64,000 nucleotides of DNA from Olsenella timonensis (lineage in GTDB: Bacteria; Actinomycetota; Coriobacteriia; Coriobacteriales; Atopobiaceae): positions 62,001 through 126,000 of the forward strand of contig NZ_LT635455.1 in assembly GCF_900119915.1 (NCBI RefSeq), read 5' to 3'. The notes under the pieces are model-generated. The model was not told the origin of the DNA. It saw only the letters and a list, made by a program, of their open reading frames with translations, and searched no databases. A program made the translations under genes and the position numbers. Shown piece after piece: positions 55,350 through 63,602 of the stretch (position 1 is the first letter of the stretch; every line of letters begins with the position of its first letter).

Positions 55350-56137
55350 TTCACATCAAGACGCCCGAACAGATCGAGCAGATGAAGGCCGCCGGGGCTC
55401 TGTCCAAGGCGGCCCTTCGTCGTGCCGGGTCCCTGGTGAGGCCCGGCACGACGACGCTCGAGATCGACCAGGTGGTCGAGGGGTTCATCAGGCTCCACGG
55501 CGCCGTTCCCACCTTCAAGGGCTACGGCGGGTTCCCGGGGAGCGTCTGCTCCTCGGTCAACGAGCAGATCGTCCACGGCATTCCCTCGCAGGGCGTGGTC
55601 CTGCAGGAGGGTGACATCGTCTCCATCGATACCGGCGCCACCTACCAGGGCTGGGTCGGCGACAACGCGTGGACGTTCTACGTCGGCACCCCGTCCGAGG
55701 AGTGGCGCGCCCTGTGCGAGTGCACCCGCGACTGCCTCAAGGCGGCCATCGAGCAGGCGGTGCCCGGCAACCACCTCGGTGACATCGGGGCGGCGGTCCA
55801 GGAGCTCGCCGAGGCCAACGGCTACGGCGTTGTCCGCGACTACGTGGGCCACGGCGTTGGCCAGGTCATGCACGAGGAGCCCGAGGTGCGCAACTACGGC
55901 AAGCGCGGCCGCGGCGTGAAGCTCCAGGCGGGCATGGTCATCGCCATCGAGCCGATGATCACGCTCGGCACCTACCGCTGCCACACGCTCGGCAACGGCT
56001 GGACCGTCGTGACCGACGACGGCATGCCCGCCGCCCACTACGAGAACACCGTCGCCGTCACCGAGGACGGACCGGTCATTCTCACCCAGGACGAGAAGGG
56101 CCCGTGGTGCCCCATGCAGGGAGGCGCGGAGGGATAG
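55346..56137 (+). CDS. map: Methionine aminopeptidase, type I
   Basis: The protein is 263 aa. Metal ligands are the two Asp in SIDTGATYQGWVGDN, His in DYVGHGVGQVMHEEP, Glu in IAIEPM and Glu in HYENTV. It removes N-terminal Met. A C-terminal tail of about 15 residues (DEKGPWCPMQGG) extends past the usual end. Confidence 0.96.
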   Translation: MIHIKTPEQIEQMKAAGALSKAALRRAGSLVRPGTTTLEIDQVVEGFIRLHGAVPTFKGYGGFPGSVCSSVNEQIVHGIPSQGVVLQEGDIVSIDTGATYQGWVGDNAWTFYVGTPSEEWRALCECTRDCLKAAIEQAVPGNHLGDIGAAVQELAEANGYGVVRDYVGHGVGQVMHEEPEVRNYGKRGRGVKLQAGMVIAIEPMITLGTYRCHTLGNGWTVVTDDGMPAAHYENTVAVTEDGPVILTQDEKGPWCPMQGGAEG

Positions 56138-56181
56138 CCGCGCCTCATGTGTGCGTCTCATGCAGCGCGAGAAGTGCCGTG

Positions 56182-56209
56182 TGGAACGTACGTGAATTTT
56201 AGGTATGAT
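56182..56209 (+). promoter_or_regulatory. Candidate promoter for infA and the alpha operon
   Basis: TATGAT (56204-56209) is a good -10 box; TGGAAC (56182-56187) at 16 bases is a fair -35. It lies 35 bases before the infA start. Confidence 0.6.
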
Positions 56210-56243
56210 ATTTGGTCGCTGTCGGAGTGGAGAGGGTGTCAAT

Positions 56244-56462
56244 TTGAGCAAGCAGGACGCAATCGAGCTGGAGGGCAAGGTCGTCGAGCCCCTGCCCAAC
56301 GCGATGTTCAACGTGGAGCTCGAGAACGGCAAGACCATTCTCTGCACCATCTCGGGAAAGATCAGGATGAACTACATCCGCATCCTCCCGGGCGACAAGG
56401 TCGTCGTGGAGATCTCCCCGTACGACCTCACGAGGGGACGCATCACCTACCGCTACAAGTAG
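56244..56462 (+). CDS. infA: Translation initiation factor IF-1
   Basis: The protein is 72 aa, exactly the family length, from TTG 56244 ([19 protein letters not shown]). GGAGAGGG lies about 7 bases upstream. It has an OB fold with [12 protein letters not shown] and RIRIL-like [19 protein letters not shown]. It helps assemble the 30S initiation complex. Confidence 0.96.
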   Translation: MSKQDAIELEGKVVEPLPNAMFNVELENGKTILCTISGKIRMNYIRILPGDKVVVEISPYDLTRGRITYRYK

Positions 56463-56550
56463 GCGGGCGTCGCCCTTCTCAGCTTTGGATGTTCACGCCA
56501 GCGGCTGGGCGAGTAGATAGTTCGTATCAGCACTACCGGAAGGAAGACGC

Positions 56551-56664
56551 ATGAAGGTACGTCCTTCGGTCAAGAAGATGTGCGACAAGTGCAAGATCAT
56601 CCGTCGCCATGGCAAGGTTTACGTCATCTGCGAGAACCCGCGCCACAAGCAGCGTCAGGGCTAA
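56551..56664 (+). CDS. rpmJ: 50S ribosomal protein L36
   Basis: The protein is 37 aa: [20 protein letters not shown], then a segment ending NPRHKQRQG. It is the zinc form with C-x2-C, C and H. GGAAGGAAG precedes the ATG. It follows infA, as in the usual infA-rpmJ-rpsM order. Confidence 0.96.
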   Translation: MKVRPSVKKMCDKCKIIRRHGKVYVICENPRHKQRQG

Positions 56665-56679
56665 GGAAGGAGCTCCAAG

Positions 56680-57051
56680 TTGGCCCGTATCAACGGCGTC
56701 GACCTGCCGCGCGACAAGCGCGTCGAGGTCGGACTCACCTACATCTACGGCATCGGCCAGACCCGCGCCACCAAGATCTGCGCGGAGGTTGGTGTCAACC
56801 CCGATACCCGCGTGAAGGACCTGACGGAGGATGAGGTCACCAAGATCCGCGACTTCATCGACGCCAACTACACCACCGAGGGTGACCTTCGTCGCGAGGT
56901 TCGCCAGAACACCGCCCGCCTGATGGAGATCGGCTGCTATCGCGGCCTCCGTCACCGCAAGGGCCTTCCTGTCCACGGTCAGCGCACCCACACCAACGCT
57001 CGCACCCGCAAGGGCAAGAAGCGTCAGATCGGTGCCAAGAAGAGGGGCTAG
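56680..57051 (+). CDS. rpsM: 30S ribosomal protein S13
   Basis: The protein is 123 aa, TTG start after GGAAGGAG. It starts [42 protein letters not shown] is the signature. It contacts the P-site tRNA and the 50S subunit. Confidence 0.97.
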   Translation: MARINGVDLPRDKRVEVGLTYIYGIGQTRATKICAEVGVNPDTRVKDLTEDEVTKIRDFIDANYTTEGDLRREVRQNTARLMEIGCYRGLRHRKGLPVHGQRTHTNARTRKGKKRQIGAKKRG

Positions 57052-57061
57052 GGAGTAGACA

Positions 57062-57463
57062 ATGCCGCAGAAGAAGAACCAGCGCACCACCCGCGTGCGC
57101 CGCTCCGAGCGCAAGAACATCGCCGTGGGCCAGGCCCACATCAAGAGCACGTTCAACAACACGATCGTCTCGATCACCGACCCCCAGGGCAACGTGATCT
57201 CCTGGCAGTCCGGCGGCACCGTCGGCTTCAAGGGCTCCCGCAAGTCCACGCCGTTCGCCGCCCAGCTCGCCGCCGAGGCGGCCGCCAAGGCGGCCATGGA
57301 GCACGGCCTGCACAAGGTCGCCGTGTTCGTCAAGGGCCCCGGCTCCGGCCGCGAGACCGCCATCCGCTCCCTGCAGGCCGCCGGCCTCGAGGTGTCGGGC
57401 ATCCAGGACAAGACCCCCATCGCGCACAACGGTTGCCGTCTGAGCAAGCGTCGCCGCGTGTAG
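57062..57463 (+). CDS. rpsK: 30S ribosomal protein S11
   Basis: The protein is 133 aa. [20 protein letters not shown], the [12 protein letters not shown] segment and the C-terminal [15 protein letters not shown] are typical. It lies on the 30S platform. Confidence 0.97.
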   Translation: MPQKKNQRTTRVRRSERKNIAVGQAHIKSTFNNTIVSITDPQGNVISWQSGGTVGFKGSRKSTPFAAQLAAEAAAKAAMEHGLHKVAVFVKGPGSGRETAIRSLQAAGLEVSGIQDKTPIAHNGCRLSKRRRV

Positions 57464-57478
57464 CTAGGAGGAATATCA

Positions 57479-58072
57479 ATGGCTATCGATAGGACCCCGG
57501 TCCTCAAGAGGTGCCGCCAGCTCGGCATCGACCCCGTCGTGATGGGCATCAACAAGACCTCCAACCGCGAGCCCAAGCGCCGTCGCCGCCAGGAGAGCGA
57601 GTACGGCATCCAGCTCCGCGAGAAGCAGAAGGCTAAGTTCATCTACGGCGTTCTCGAGAAGCAGTTCCGTCACTACTACGTCCTCGCCATGAAGCGCGAG
57701 GGCATCACCGGTGACAACCTGATGAGCCTGCTCGAGTGCCGCCTGGACAACGTCGTCTTCCGCCTCGGCTTTGCCCGCACCCGCAAGGAGGCCCGCCAGA
57801 CCGTCCGCCACGGCCACATCACCGTGAACGGCAGGCGCGTGGACATCCCCTCCTACCAGGTGAAGGCCGGCGACGTGGTCGCCGTCGCCGAGAAGGCCCG
57901 TGACCTGCTCCCCATCAAGGAGGCCCTCATCTCCTCCGAGCACATGGCGGTTCCCGCCTGGCTCGAGGTTGACATCGAGAAGCTCAAGGGCACCGTCCTC
58001 CAGCTCCCCACGCGCGATCAGATCGACCTCGACATCGACGCGCAGCTGATCGTCGAGCTCTACTCCAAGTAG
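57479..58072 (+). CDS. rpsD: 30S ribosomal protein S4
   Basis: The protein is 197 aa. The N-terminus has a single Cys (LKRCRQLG) and so is the zinc-free form. The S4 RNA-binding domain is RLDNVVFRLGFARTRKEARQ and RHGHITVNGRRVDIPSY. Other zinc-dependent r-proteins here (L33, L36, S14) keep their cysteines. Confidence 0.97.
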   Translation: MAIDRTPVLKRCRQLGIDPVVMGINKTSNREPKRRRRQESEYGIQLREKQKAKFIYGVLEKQFRHYYVLAMKREGITGDNLMSLLECRLDNVVFRLGFARTRKEARQTVRHGHITVNGRRVDIPSYQVKAGDVVAVAEKARDLLPIKEALISSEHMAVPAWLEVDIEKLKGTVLQLPTRDQIDLDIDAQLIVELYSK

Positions 58073-58096
58073 GCCCGACCAGATTTGGAGGTAGCA

Positions 58097-59038
58097 ATGT
58101 CCGAATTCATCCGACCCCAGGTGTCGGTCGAGGAGATCAACGACAACCTTGCCCGCGTGAGCGCCGAGCCGCTCGAGCGCGGCTATGGTGACACGCTCGG
58201 CAACTCTCTTCGCCGCGTCCTCCTGTCGTCGCTCTCCGGCGCTGCCGTCGAGGCCATCCAGATCGATGGCATCCAGCACGAGTTCACCACCGTCGAGGGC
58301 GTCTACGAGGACGTCACCGACATCGTGCTCAACGTCAAGAAGCTCGTGTTCCGCTCCATGGGCACGGGCGACGAGGCCGAGGCGTCCATCTCCATCGACG
58401 GCCCCGCCACGGTCACCGGCGGCGACTTCGAGGTTCCCGCCGAGTTCGAGCTCGTCAACCCCGAGCAGGTCATCTGCACGCTGGGCGCCGGCGCCCACCT
58501 CACGATGCGCATGCGCGTCGGCGTGGGCCGCGGCTACGTCTCCGGCGAGGACAACGAGCGCGAGAACGACCCGATCGGGATCATCCACGTCGACTCGCTC
58601 TACTCGCCCGTGCGCCGCTGCGCCAAGGCCGTCGAGGCCTGCCGCGTCGGCCGCCACACCGACTACGACCGTCTCGTCCTCGAGGTCGAGACCAACGGGG
58701 CCATCTCCCCGCGCGACGCCGTCGTGGAGGCCGCCAACATCATCAACCAGCACATGACCGCGTTCATGGGCCTGGCCGAGGAGGACGAGCCCGTCGAGGA
58801 CGCCTCCATCTTCGCGACGGGCGCCGTCGAGGACAACGTCGAGCTCGACAAGCAGATCGAGGACCTGGACCTCTCCGTCCGCTCTTACAACTGCCTCAAG
58901 CGCGCCGGCATCCACTCGGTGCGCCAGCTCGTGGAGTTCTCAGAGAACGACCTGCTCAACATCAGAAACTTTGGCGTCAAGTCCATCGAGGAAGTCAAGG
59001 ACAAGCTCGAGACCATGGGCCTGTCTCTCAAGGCCTAG
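58097..59038 (+). CDS. rpoA: DNA-directed RNA polymerase subunit alpha
   Basis: The protein is 313 aa. ATG 58097 has GGAGGT upstream; the frame extends to a TTG 12 bases earlier. The N-terminal dimer domain has EPLERGYGDTLGNSLRRVLLSSL, and the C-terminal domain SVRSYNCLKRAGIHSVRQLVE binds UP elements and activators. Confidence 0.97.
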   Translation: MSEFIRPQVSVEEINDNLARVSAEPLERGYGDTLGNSLRRVLLSSLSGAAVEAIQIDGIQHEFTTVEGVYEDVTDIVLNVKKLVFRSMGTGDEAEASISIDGPATVTGGDFEVPAEFELVNPEQVICTLGAGAHLTMRMRVGVGRGYVSGEDNERENDPIGIIHVDSLYSPVRRCAKAVEACRVGRHTDYDRLVLEVETNGAISPRDAVVEAANIINQHMTAFMGLAEEDEPVEDASIFATGAVEDNVELDKQIEDLDLSVRSYNCLKRAGIHSVRQLVEFSENDLLNIRNFGVKSIEEVKDKLETMGLSLKA

Positions 59039-59065
59039 GCGCGCCGGATTGAGGAGTATCGAGAA

Positions 59066-59575
59066 ATGCGACACAACAAGAAGAAGGGCATGAAGCTCGG
59101 CACCGACGCCAGCCACACCAAGGCCATGAAGCGCAGCCTTGTCCGCGCCCTGTTCGAGAACGACCGTATCAAGACGATCGACGTGCGCGCCAAGGCGATT
59201 CGCGCCGACGTCGACCACGTCATCACCTGGGCCAAGAAGGGTGACGTCGCGAGCCGCCGCCTGGCCATCGCGACCGTCGGCGACAAGGACATCGTCCGCG
59301 AGGTCTTTGAGAAGGCCCAGCAGGGCATGTGGGCCGACCGCAACGGCGGCTACACCCGCATCATGAAGCTCGGCCCCCGCAAGGGTGACGGCGCCGAGAT
59401 CGTGATCATGGAGCTCGTGACCGAGCCCGTGAAGGCCAAGGCCAAGAAGGCCGCCCCTGCTGCCAAGGTGACCAAGGTGGAGGAGGCCCCCGTCGAGGAG
59501 GCTGCCGAGGAGACCGTCGAGGAGGCCCCCGAGGCCACCGAGGAGGCTCCCGCCGACGAGGAGAAGGCCGAGTAG
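59066..59575 (+). CDS. rplQ: 50S ribosomal protein L17
   Basis: The protein is 169 aa. The first 118 residues are L17 (LGTDASHTKAMKRSLVRALFENDRI, TRIMKLGPRKGDGAEIVIMELV). An added tail of about 50 residues is rich in Ala, Glu and Lys (KAKAKKAAPAAKV, VEEAPEATEEAPADEEKAE), seen in several actinobacteria. Confidence 0.97.
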   Translation: MRHNKKKGMKLGTDASHTKAMKRSLVRALFENDRIKTIDVRAKAIRADVDHVITWAKKGDVASRRLAIATVGDKDIVREVFEKAQQGMWADRNGGYTRIMKLGPRKGDGAEIVIMELVTEPVKAKAKKAAPAAKVTKVEEAPVEEAAEETVEEAPEATEEAPADEEKAE

Positions 59576-59601
59576 CCCTCTCCGTCCTCAAGGGTTGTTG
59601 T

Positions 59602-59629
59602 GGCCCCGGCCGCGTGCCGGGGCCTTTTT
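59602..59629 (+). terminator. Rho-independent terminator after rplQ
   Basis: GGCCCCGGC (59602-59610) pairs with GCCGGGGCC (59616-59624) over a 5-base loop, then TTTTT. It closes the ribosomal protein superoperon. Confidence 0.92.
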
Positions 59630-59656
59630 GTGAGCAGAGGCGAGGGGAGGCGAGAG

Positions 59657-61765
59657 ATGATCGAGCTGCGCGAGGCATGCTTCTCGTTTGACGGCGAGAG
59701 AAACGCGGTCGATCACGTCTCGCTCGAGCTGAGGCCCGGGGAGCGGCTGGTGCTTCTCGGCCGCAACGGGTCCGGCAAGTCGACGCTCGCGCGCCTGCTC
59801 AACGGCTCCCTCGCCCCGACCTCTGGCGAGGTCGTGGTCGACGGGTGCCGAGAGGGGCTCGAGCGACTGGTGGGGTACGTCCGCCAGGACCCGCGCAACC
59901 AGATCGTGAGCGCCGTCGTCTCGGACGAGGTCGCCTTTGGGCCGCGCAACCTCGGGCTGCCGCGCTGGGAGGTGTCAGCGCGCGTGGACGAGGCGCTCGC
60001 CGCCTGCGGCATCTCGGATCTGCGCGAGCGCATGACCTCGGAGCTCTCGGGTGGCCAGCAGCAGCTCGTCGCACTCGCGGGCGTCCTCGCGATGCGACCC
60101 CGCTATCTCGTGCTTGACGAGGCGACCTCCATGCTGGACCCCGCGATGCGCGAGCGCGTTGCCCGAGTTGTTGCGAGGGCCGTGGAGAGCGGCGTCGGCG
60201 TGCTGGAGATATCCCACAGCCCGGCGCCCGGCGGTCGTAGGATTCTCCTCGAGCACGGGCGCGTTGCGCGCTGGTCAAGCGACCGTCACGAGGGGCCTGA
60301 AGAGTTGGCTCCCAGACCTGCGAGCGAGAGTGACCACCAGGCGGTCCTGAGCGTCAGGAGCGTGTCCGTAGAGGGGAGACTGCGCGACGTATCACTCGAC
60401 CTGCGGGGGCTGGTGCTGCTCACGGGGGCGTCCGGAGCCGGCAAGACCACTCTCGCCCGGGTGCTCGCGGGCGTGCTCGAGCCCGATGCCGGGTCGGTGC
60501 TGATCGACGGCCGTCCCGTGCGGGCGGGTGACGTCGGGCTGTCATTCCAGCGTCCCGAGGACCAGCTCTTCTGCGACACGGTACTCGAGGACATAGCCTA
60601 CGGGCCGCGCGAGCGCGGCCTCCAGGACGCAGCCGAGGCGGCGCTCGAGGCAGCTTGCGAGCTCGCGGTCGACGAGGGGCTGCTCGACCGCTCGCCGTTC
60701 GAGCTTTCCGGCGGCCAGATGCGTCGGGTGGCGCTCGCGGGCGTGACGGCCGGGCGCCCGGGGGCGTACGTCCTCGACGAACCGACAGCTGGACTCGACT
60801 CCGAAGGCGTACGCGAGCTGCGCGGACTCGTGTGCCGGCTCGTCAGCAGGGGCGCGTGCGTCGTCGTCATAACGCATGACGTGGACGAGTGGCGAGGGTG
60901 TGCGGACCGCGTCGTCCTTCTCGACCGCGGCGCGATCGTGCGGCTGGGGGCCCCGGAAGAAGAGTCGGGGGCACCCGGGGACGTGCCTGCCAGCCCTCCC
61001 GGGCGCCGTGCGCGGCCCCGTGTGCCGGGGGCGTATGCGCCGGGGAGCACCCCGCTCCACCGCATGGACCCTCGTGCCAAGATCGTGGCCCTGCTCGCCG
61101 CCTCGGCGGCCTCGTTCGCGGCGTCGGCGCCGTGGGGGCTCGCGCTGGTCGCGGCCGGCCTGGCAGCGGCGCTCGTCGCGAGCCGGACCTCGCCGGCCAC
61201 GGTCGCGAGGGGGCTGCGCCCCGCGGCACTCGTTCTCGCGCTCTCAGTGCTCTCCAACGCCGTCGTGCTCGTGGGCCAGCCGGGTGTGTCGATCGTCGGC
61301 CTGGCGAGAAGTGCCGTGGTGATATGCCGCCTCGCCCTGGTGGTCGGCTTCGCCCTGTCGTTCTCGTCCACCACGCCCGTGCCGGCGATCGCCGACGGCG
61401 TCGCGTCGCTCATGGGGCCGCTGCGCCGTGTCGGCGTCCCGGTGGGCGCGGTCGCCACGTCGGCCTCGATCGCGCTGCGCTTCATACCGATCACGGTCGA
61501 GGAGGTCGAGCGGATTCGCTGCGCCCAGCGCGCTCGCGGGGCCAGGCTCGACGAGGGCGGGCCGCTCCGACGGCTGCGCATGTGGGGCCAGGTGCTGGTG
61601 CCGCTGACGGTGAGCCTCTTCCGGCGCGCGGACGAGCTCGCAAGCGCCATGGCGGACCGCTGCTACACCGGCGAGCAGACGACGCTACTCGGCCCGCTCG
61701 GGCGTCGGGACCGGGCGACGCTCGTCGTGCTCGCCGTCTGGCTTGTGGCGGCGGCGCTGCTCTAG
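59657..61765 (+). CDS. ECF transporter energising module in one chain (EcfA-EcfA'-EcfT fusion)
   Basis: The protein is 702 aa. ATPase 1 has GRNGSGKST (residues 35-43), an ELSGGQQQL signature (about 150) and LVLDEATSMLDP. ATPase 2 has GASGAGKTT (about 270), ELSGGQMRR and YVLDEPTAGLDS. From about residue 475 a membrane domain follows (TPLHRMDPRAKIVALL, several spans, and the coupling helix with AQRARGARLDEGG): EcfT. These are normally three proteins. The position after rplQ and before truA is the usual ecfA-ecfA'-ecfT-truA site. It would energise several S components, none of which is in the window. ATG 59657 has GGGGAGG upstream. Confidence 0.93.
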   Translation: MIELREACFSFDGERNAVDHVSLELRPGERLVLLGRNGSGKSTLARLLNGSLAPTSGEVVVDGCREGLERLVGYVRQDPRNQIVSAVVSDEVAFGPRNLGLPRWEVSARVDEALAACGISDLRERMTSELSGGQQQLVALAGVLAMRPRYLVLDEATSMLDPAMRERVARVVARAVESGVGVLEISHSPAPGGRRILLEHGRVARWSSDRHEGPEELAPRPASESDHQAVLSVRSVSVEGRLRDVSLDLRGLVLLTGASGAGKTTLARVLAGVLEPDAGSVLIDGRPVRAGDVGLSFQRPEDQLFCDTVLEDIAYGPRERGLQDAAEAALEAACELAVDEGLLDRSPFELSGGQMRRVALAGVTAGRPGAYVLDEPTAGLDSEGVRELRGLVCRLVSRGACVVVITHDVDEWRGCADRVVLLDRGAIVRLGAPEEESGAPGDVPASPPGRRARPRVPGAYAPGSTPLHRMDPRAKIVALLAASAASFAASAPWGLALVAAGLAAALVASRTSPATVARGLRPAALVLALSVLSNAVVLVGQPGVSIVGLARSAVVICRLALVVGFALSFSSTTPVPAIADGVASLMGPLRRVGVPVGAVATSASIALRFIPITVEEVERIRCAQRARGARLDEGGPLRRLRMWGQVLVPLTVSLFRRADELASAMADRCYTGEQTTLLGPLGRRDRATLVVLAVWLVAAALL

Positions 61766-61805
61766 CGTCCGCGTGCTACCCTAGTGTCCGTCGAAGGGAG
61801 GCCCC

Positions 61806-62600
61806 ATGCCCGAGGACGGGACGCTCGTCATACGAATCGGCTACCGGGGCGCCGGCTTTGCCGGGTTCGCGGAGCAGCCGAGCGTGCGGACTGTGGCCGG
61901 GGAGCTGCGCCGTGCGCTGGAGACCGCGCTGCGCCGCCCGTGCGAGCTCACGTGCGCCGGCCGCACCGACGCTGGCGTCCATGCGATTGCCCAGTACGTG
62001 AGCGTGCCCGTGACCGAGGCGGAGCTCGGCCTTTCTGGGGAGCGCCTCATGCGCAGCCTCGTGGCGCTCACGCCCGACGACCTCTCCGTCCAGGCGATCC
62101 TCCGCGCGCCCGCGGGCTTCTCGGCGCGCTTTGACGCAATCAGCCGCAGCTATCGCTACCGCATCGCCGCCTCGCAGGCGCGACCCGTCCTCGCATGGGA
62201 GCACAGCTGGTGGTATCGCGGCGCCCTGGACGTTGACGCCATGGCGGAGGCCGCGCGCCCGCTGCTGGGCGAGCACGACTTCAAGAGCTTCTGCAAGGCG
62301 AGTTCTGCCGAGGGGAAGCCAACCAGCCGCTACGTGGCCGCGCTCGACGTGAGTCGCGTGCGCGAGGCGGGGGAGGAGCTCGTTGCGATAGACGTGACGG
62401 GCAACGCGTTCCTGCACAACATGGTGCGCACGATAGCGGGGTCGCTGGTCGAGGTGGGGCGCGGTCACCGCGCGCCAGGCTGGATCGAGGGCGTCCTCGC
62501 CGCGCGCGACCGCGCCGCGGCGGGCCCCTGCGCCCCGGCGAAGGGGCTCACCTTCGTTGGCGTGGCGTATCCCGAGGGCGTCCTCGAGCCCTGGGCGTGA
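61806..62600 (+). CDS. truA: tRNA pseudouridine(38-40) synthase TruA
   Basis: The protein is 264 aa. The catalytic Asp55 is in AGRTDAGVHA; FDAISRSYRYRI and FLHNMVRTIAGSLVEVGRG are family segments. GGGAGGCCCC precedes the ATG. It modifies the anticodon stem-loop of many tRNAs. Confidence 0.96.
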   Translation: MPEDGTLVIRIGYRGAGFAGFAEQPSVRTVAGELRRALETALRRPCELTCAGRTDAGVHAIAQYVSVPVTEAELGLSGERLMRSLVALTPDDLSVQAILRAPAGFSARFDAISRSYRYRIAASQARPVLAWEHSWWYRGALDVDAMAEAARPLLGEHDFKSFCKASSAEGKPTSRYVAALDVSRVREAGEELVAIDVTGNAFLHNMVRTIAGSLVEVGRGHRAPGWIEGVLAARDRAAAGPCAPAKGLTFVGVAYPEGVLEPWA

Positions 62601-62604
62601 CCGT

Positions 62605-62634
62605 CTGACAGCTGCCGGGCGAGTTGGGTAGAAT
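62605..62634 (+). promoter_or_regulatory. Candidate promoter of the putative metal transporter gene
   Basis: CTGACA (62605-62610), an 18-base spacer and TAGAAT (62629-62634), about 35 bases before the GTG start. No riboswitch fold is recognised. Confidence 0.55.
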
Positions 62635-62667
62635 ACCCTGAGCTAACTTTTGTCTGGAGGCCCTGAC

Positions 62668-63570
62668 GTGGACTTTCTTCTGCATACCCTGGAGCACAGC
62701 GTCCTCGACACGATCGAGCTCGTGCCGCTGCTCTTCGTGACCTACCTCGCCATGGAGGCGATCGAGCACTCCGCGAGCGCCCACGTGCGCGCGGCCGTGG
62801 AGCGCTCGGGCAAGGCTGGGCCGGTCGTGGGCGCGCTGCTGGGAGCGCTCCCCCAGTGCGGCTTCTCGGCCATGGCCGCGACGCTCTACGCCGGGCGCGT
62901 GGTCACCGTTGGCACGCTCGTCGCGGTGGTGCTCTCCACGTCCGACGAGATGGTGCCCGTCTTCCTCGCGCACCAGGAGCCGCTGGATCGCCTCGTGGCG
63001 ATCATGGGGGCCAAGGTCGTCGTCGGCGTCGCGGTGGGGCTGGTCGTGGACGCGGTGCTGCGCGCGCGGCACCGGGACGGCGACGGGCACGTCCACATCC
63101 ACGAGCTCTGCGAGCGCGAGCACTGCCACTGCGACGACGGCGACGGCCACGACCACGGCCACGGGGGCGGTCGCTGGGCCATCGTGCGATCCGCGCTCGT
63201 CCATACGGTGCAGGTGACGCTGTTCATCCTGGCGGTGACGTTCGTTTTTGGCCTGGTGATCGACTATGTCGGACAGGATGCCCTCGGCGAGCTCCTCGCC
63301 GACCATCCCGTGCGGGCCACCTTCGTCGCGGCGCTCGTGGGCCTGATCCCAAACTGCGGGGCAAGCGTCGCCGTCACGGAGCTCTTCCTTGACGGGGTGC
63401 TTGCGACCGGCCCCATGCTCGCGGGCCTGCTTGCCTCCGGGGGCGTGGGCCTGCTCGTGCTGTGGCGCACCAACGCCGATGCTCGTCAGAACGCCCTCAT
63501 CACGGTCTTTGTGTACCTGGTCGCCGTCCTCGCGGGACTTCTCGCGTCTGCGTCGGGTATCCTGTTGTAG
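62668..63570 (+). CDS. Putative 10-TM heavy-metal/manganese-type transporter (ArsP_2-like)
   Basis: The protein is 300 aa. GTG 62668 is chosen because GGAGG lies 7 bases upstream. Two related halves each have a conserved Pro/Cys turn: GALLGALPQCGFSAMAATLY and ALVGLIPNCGASVAVTELF. Between them is a charged His-rich loop (HVHIHELCEREHCHC, HDHGHGGG) that suggests metal binding. The internal repeat and Cys turns match the family called putative 10-TM heavy-metal exporter or putative manganese transporter. The substrate is not proven by sequence. Confidence 0.7.
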   Translation: MDFLLHTLEHSVLDTIELVPLLFVTYLAMEAIEHSASAHVRAAVERSGKAGPVVGALLGALPQCGFSAMAATLYAGRVVTVGTLVAVVLSTSDEMVPVFLAHQEPLDRLVAIMGAKVVVGVAVGLVVDAVLRARHRDGDGHVHIHELCEREHCHCDDGDGHDHGHGGGRWAIVRSALVHTVQVTLFILAVTFVFGLVIDYVGQDALGELLADHPVRATFVAALVGLIPNCGASVAVTELFLDGVLATGPMLAGLLASGGVGLLVLWRTNADARQNALITVFVYLVAVLAGLLASASGILL

Positions 63571-63602
63571 CGAGCTGCCAGGCGAGAGGGACGGAGGGTC
63601 TT

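Noticed and set aside
59576-59656. Vitamin riboswitch before the ECF transporter gene
   Set aside because: The gap holds only the rplQ terminator and a ribosome site; it is too short for a TPP, FMN or cobalamin aptamer.
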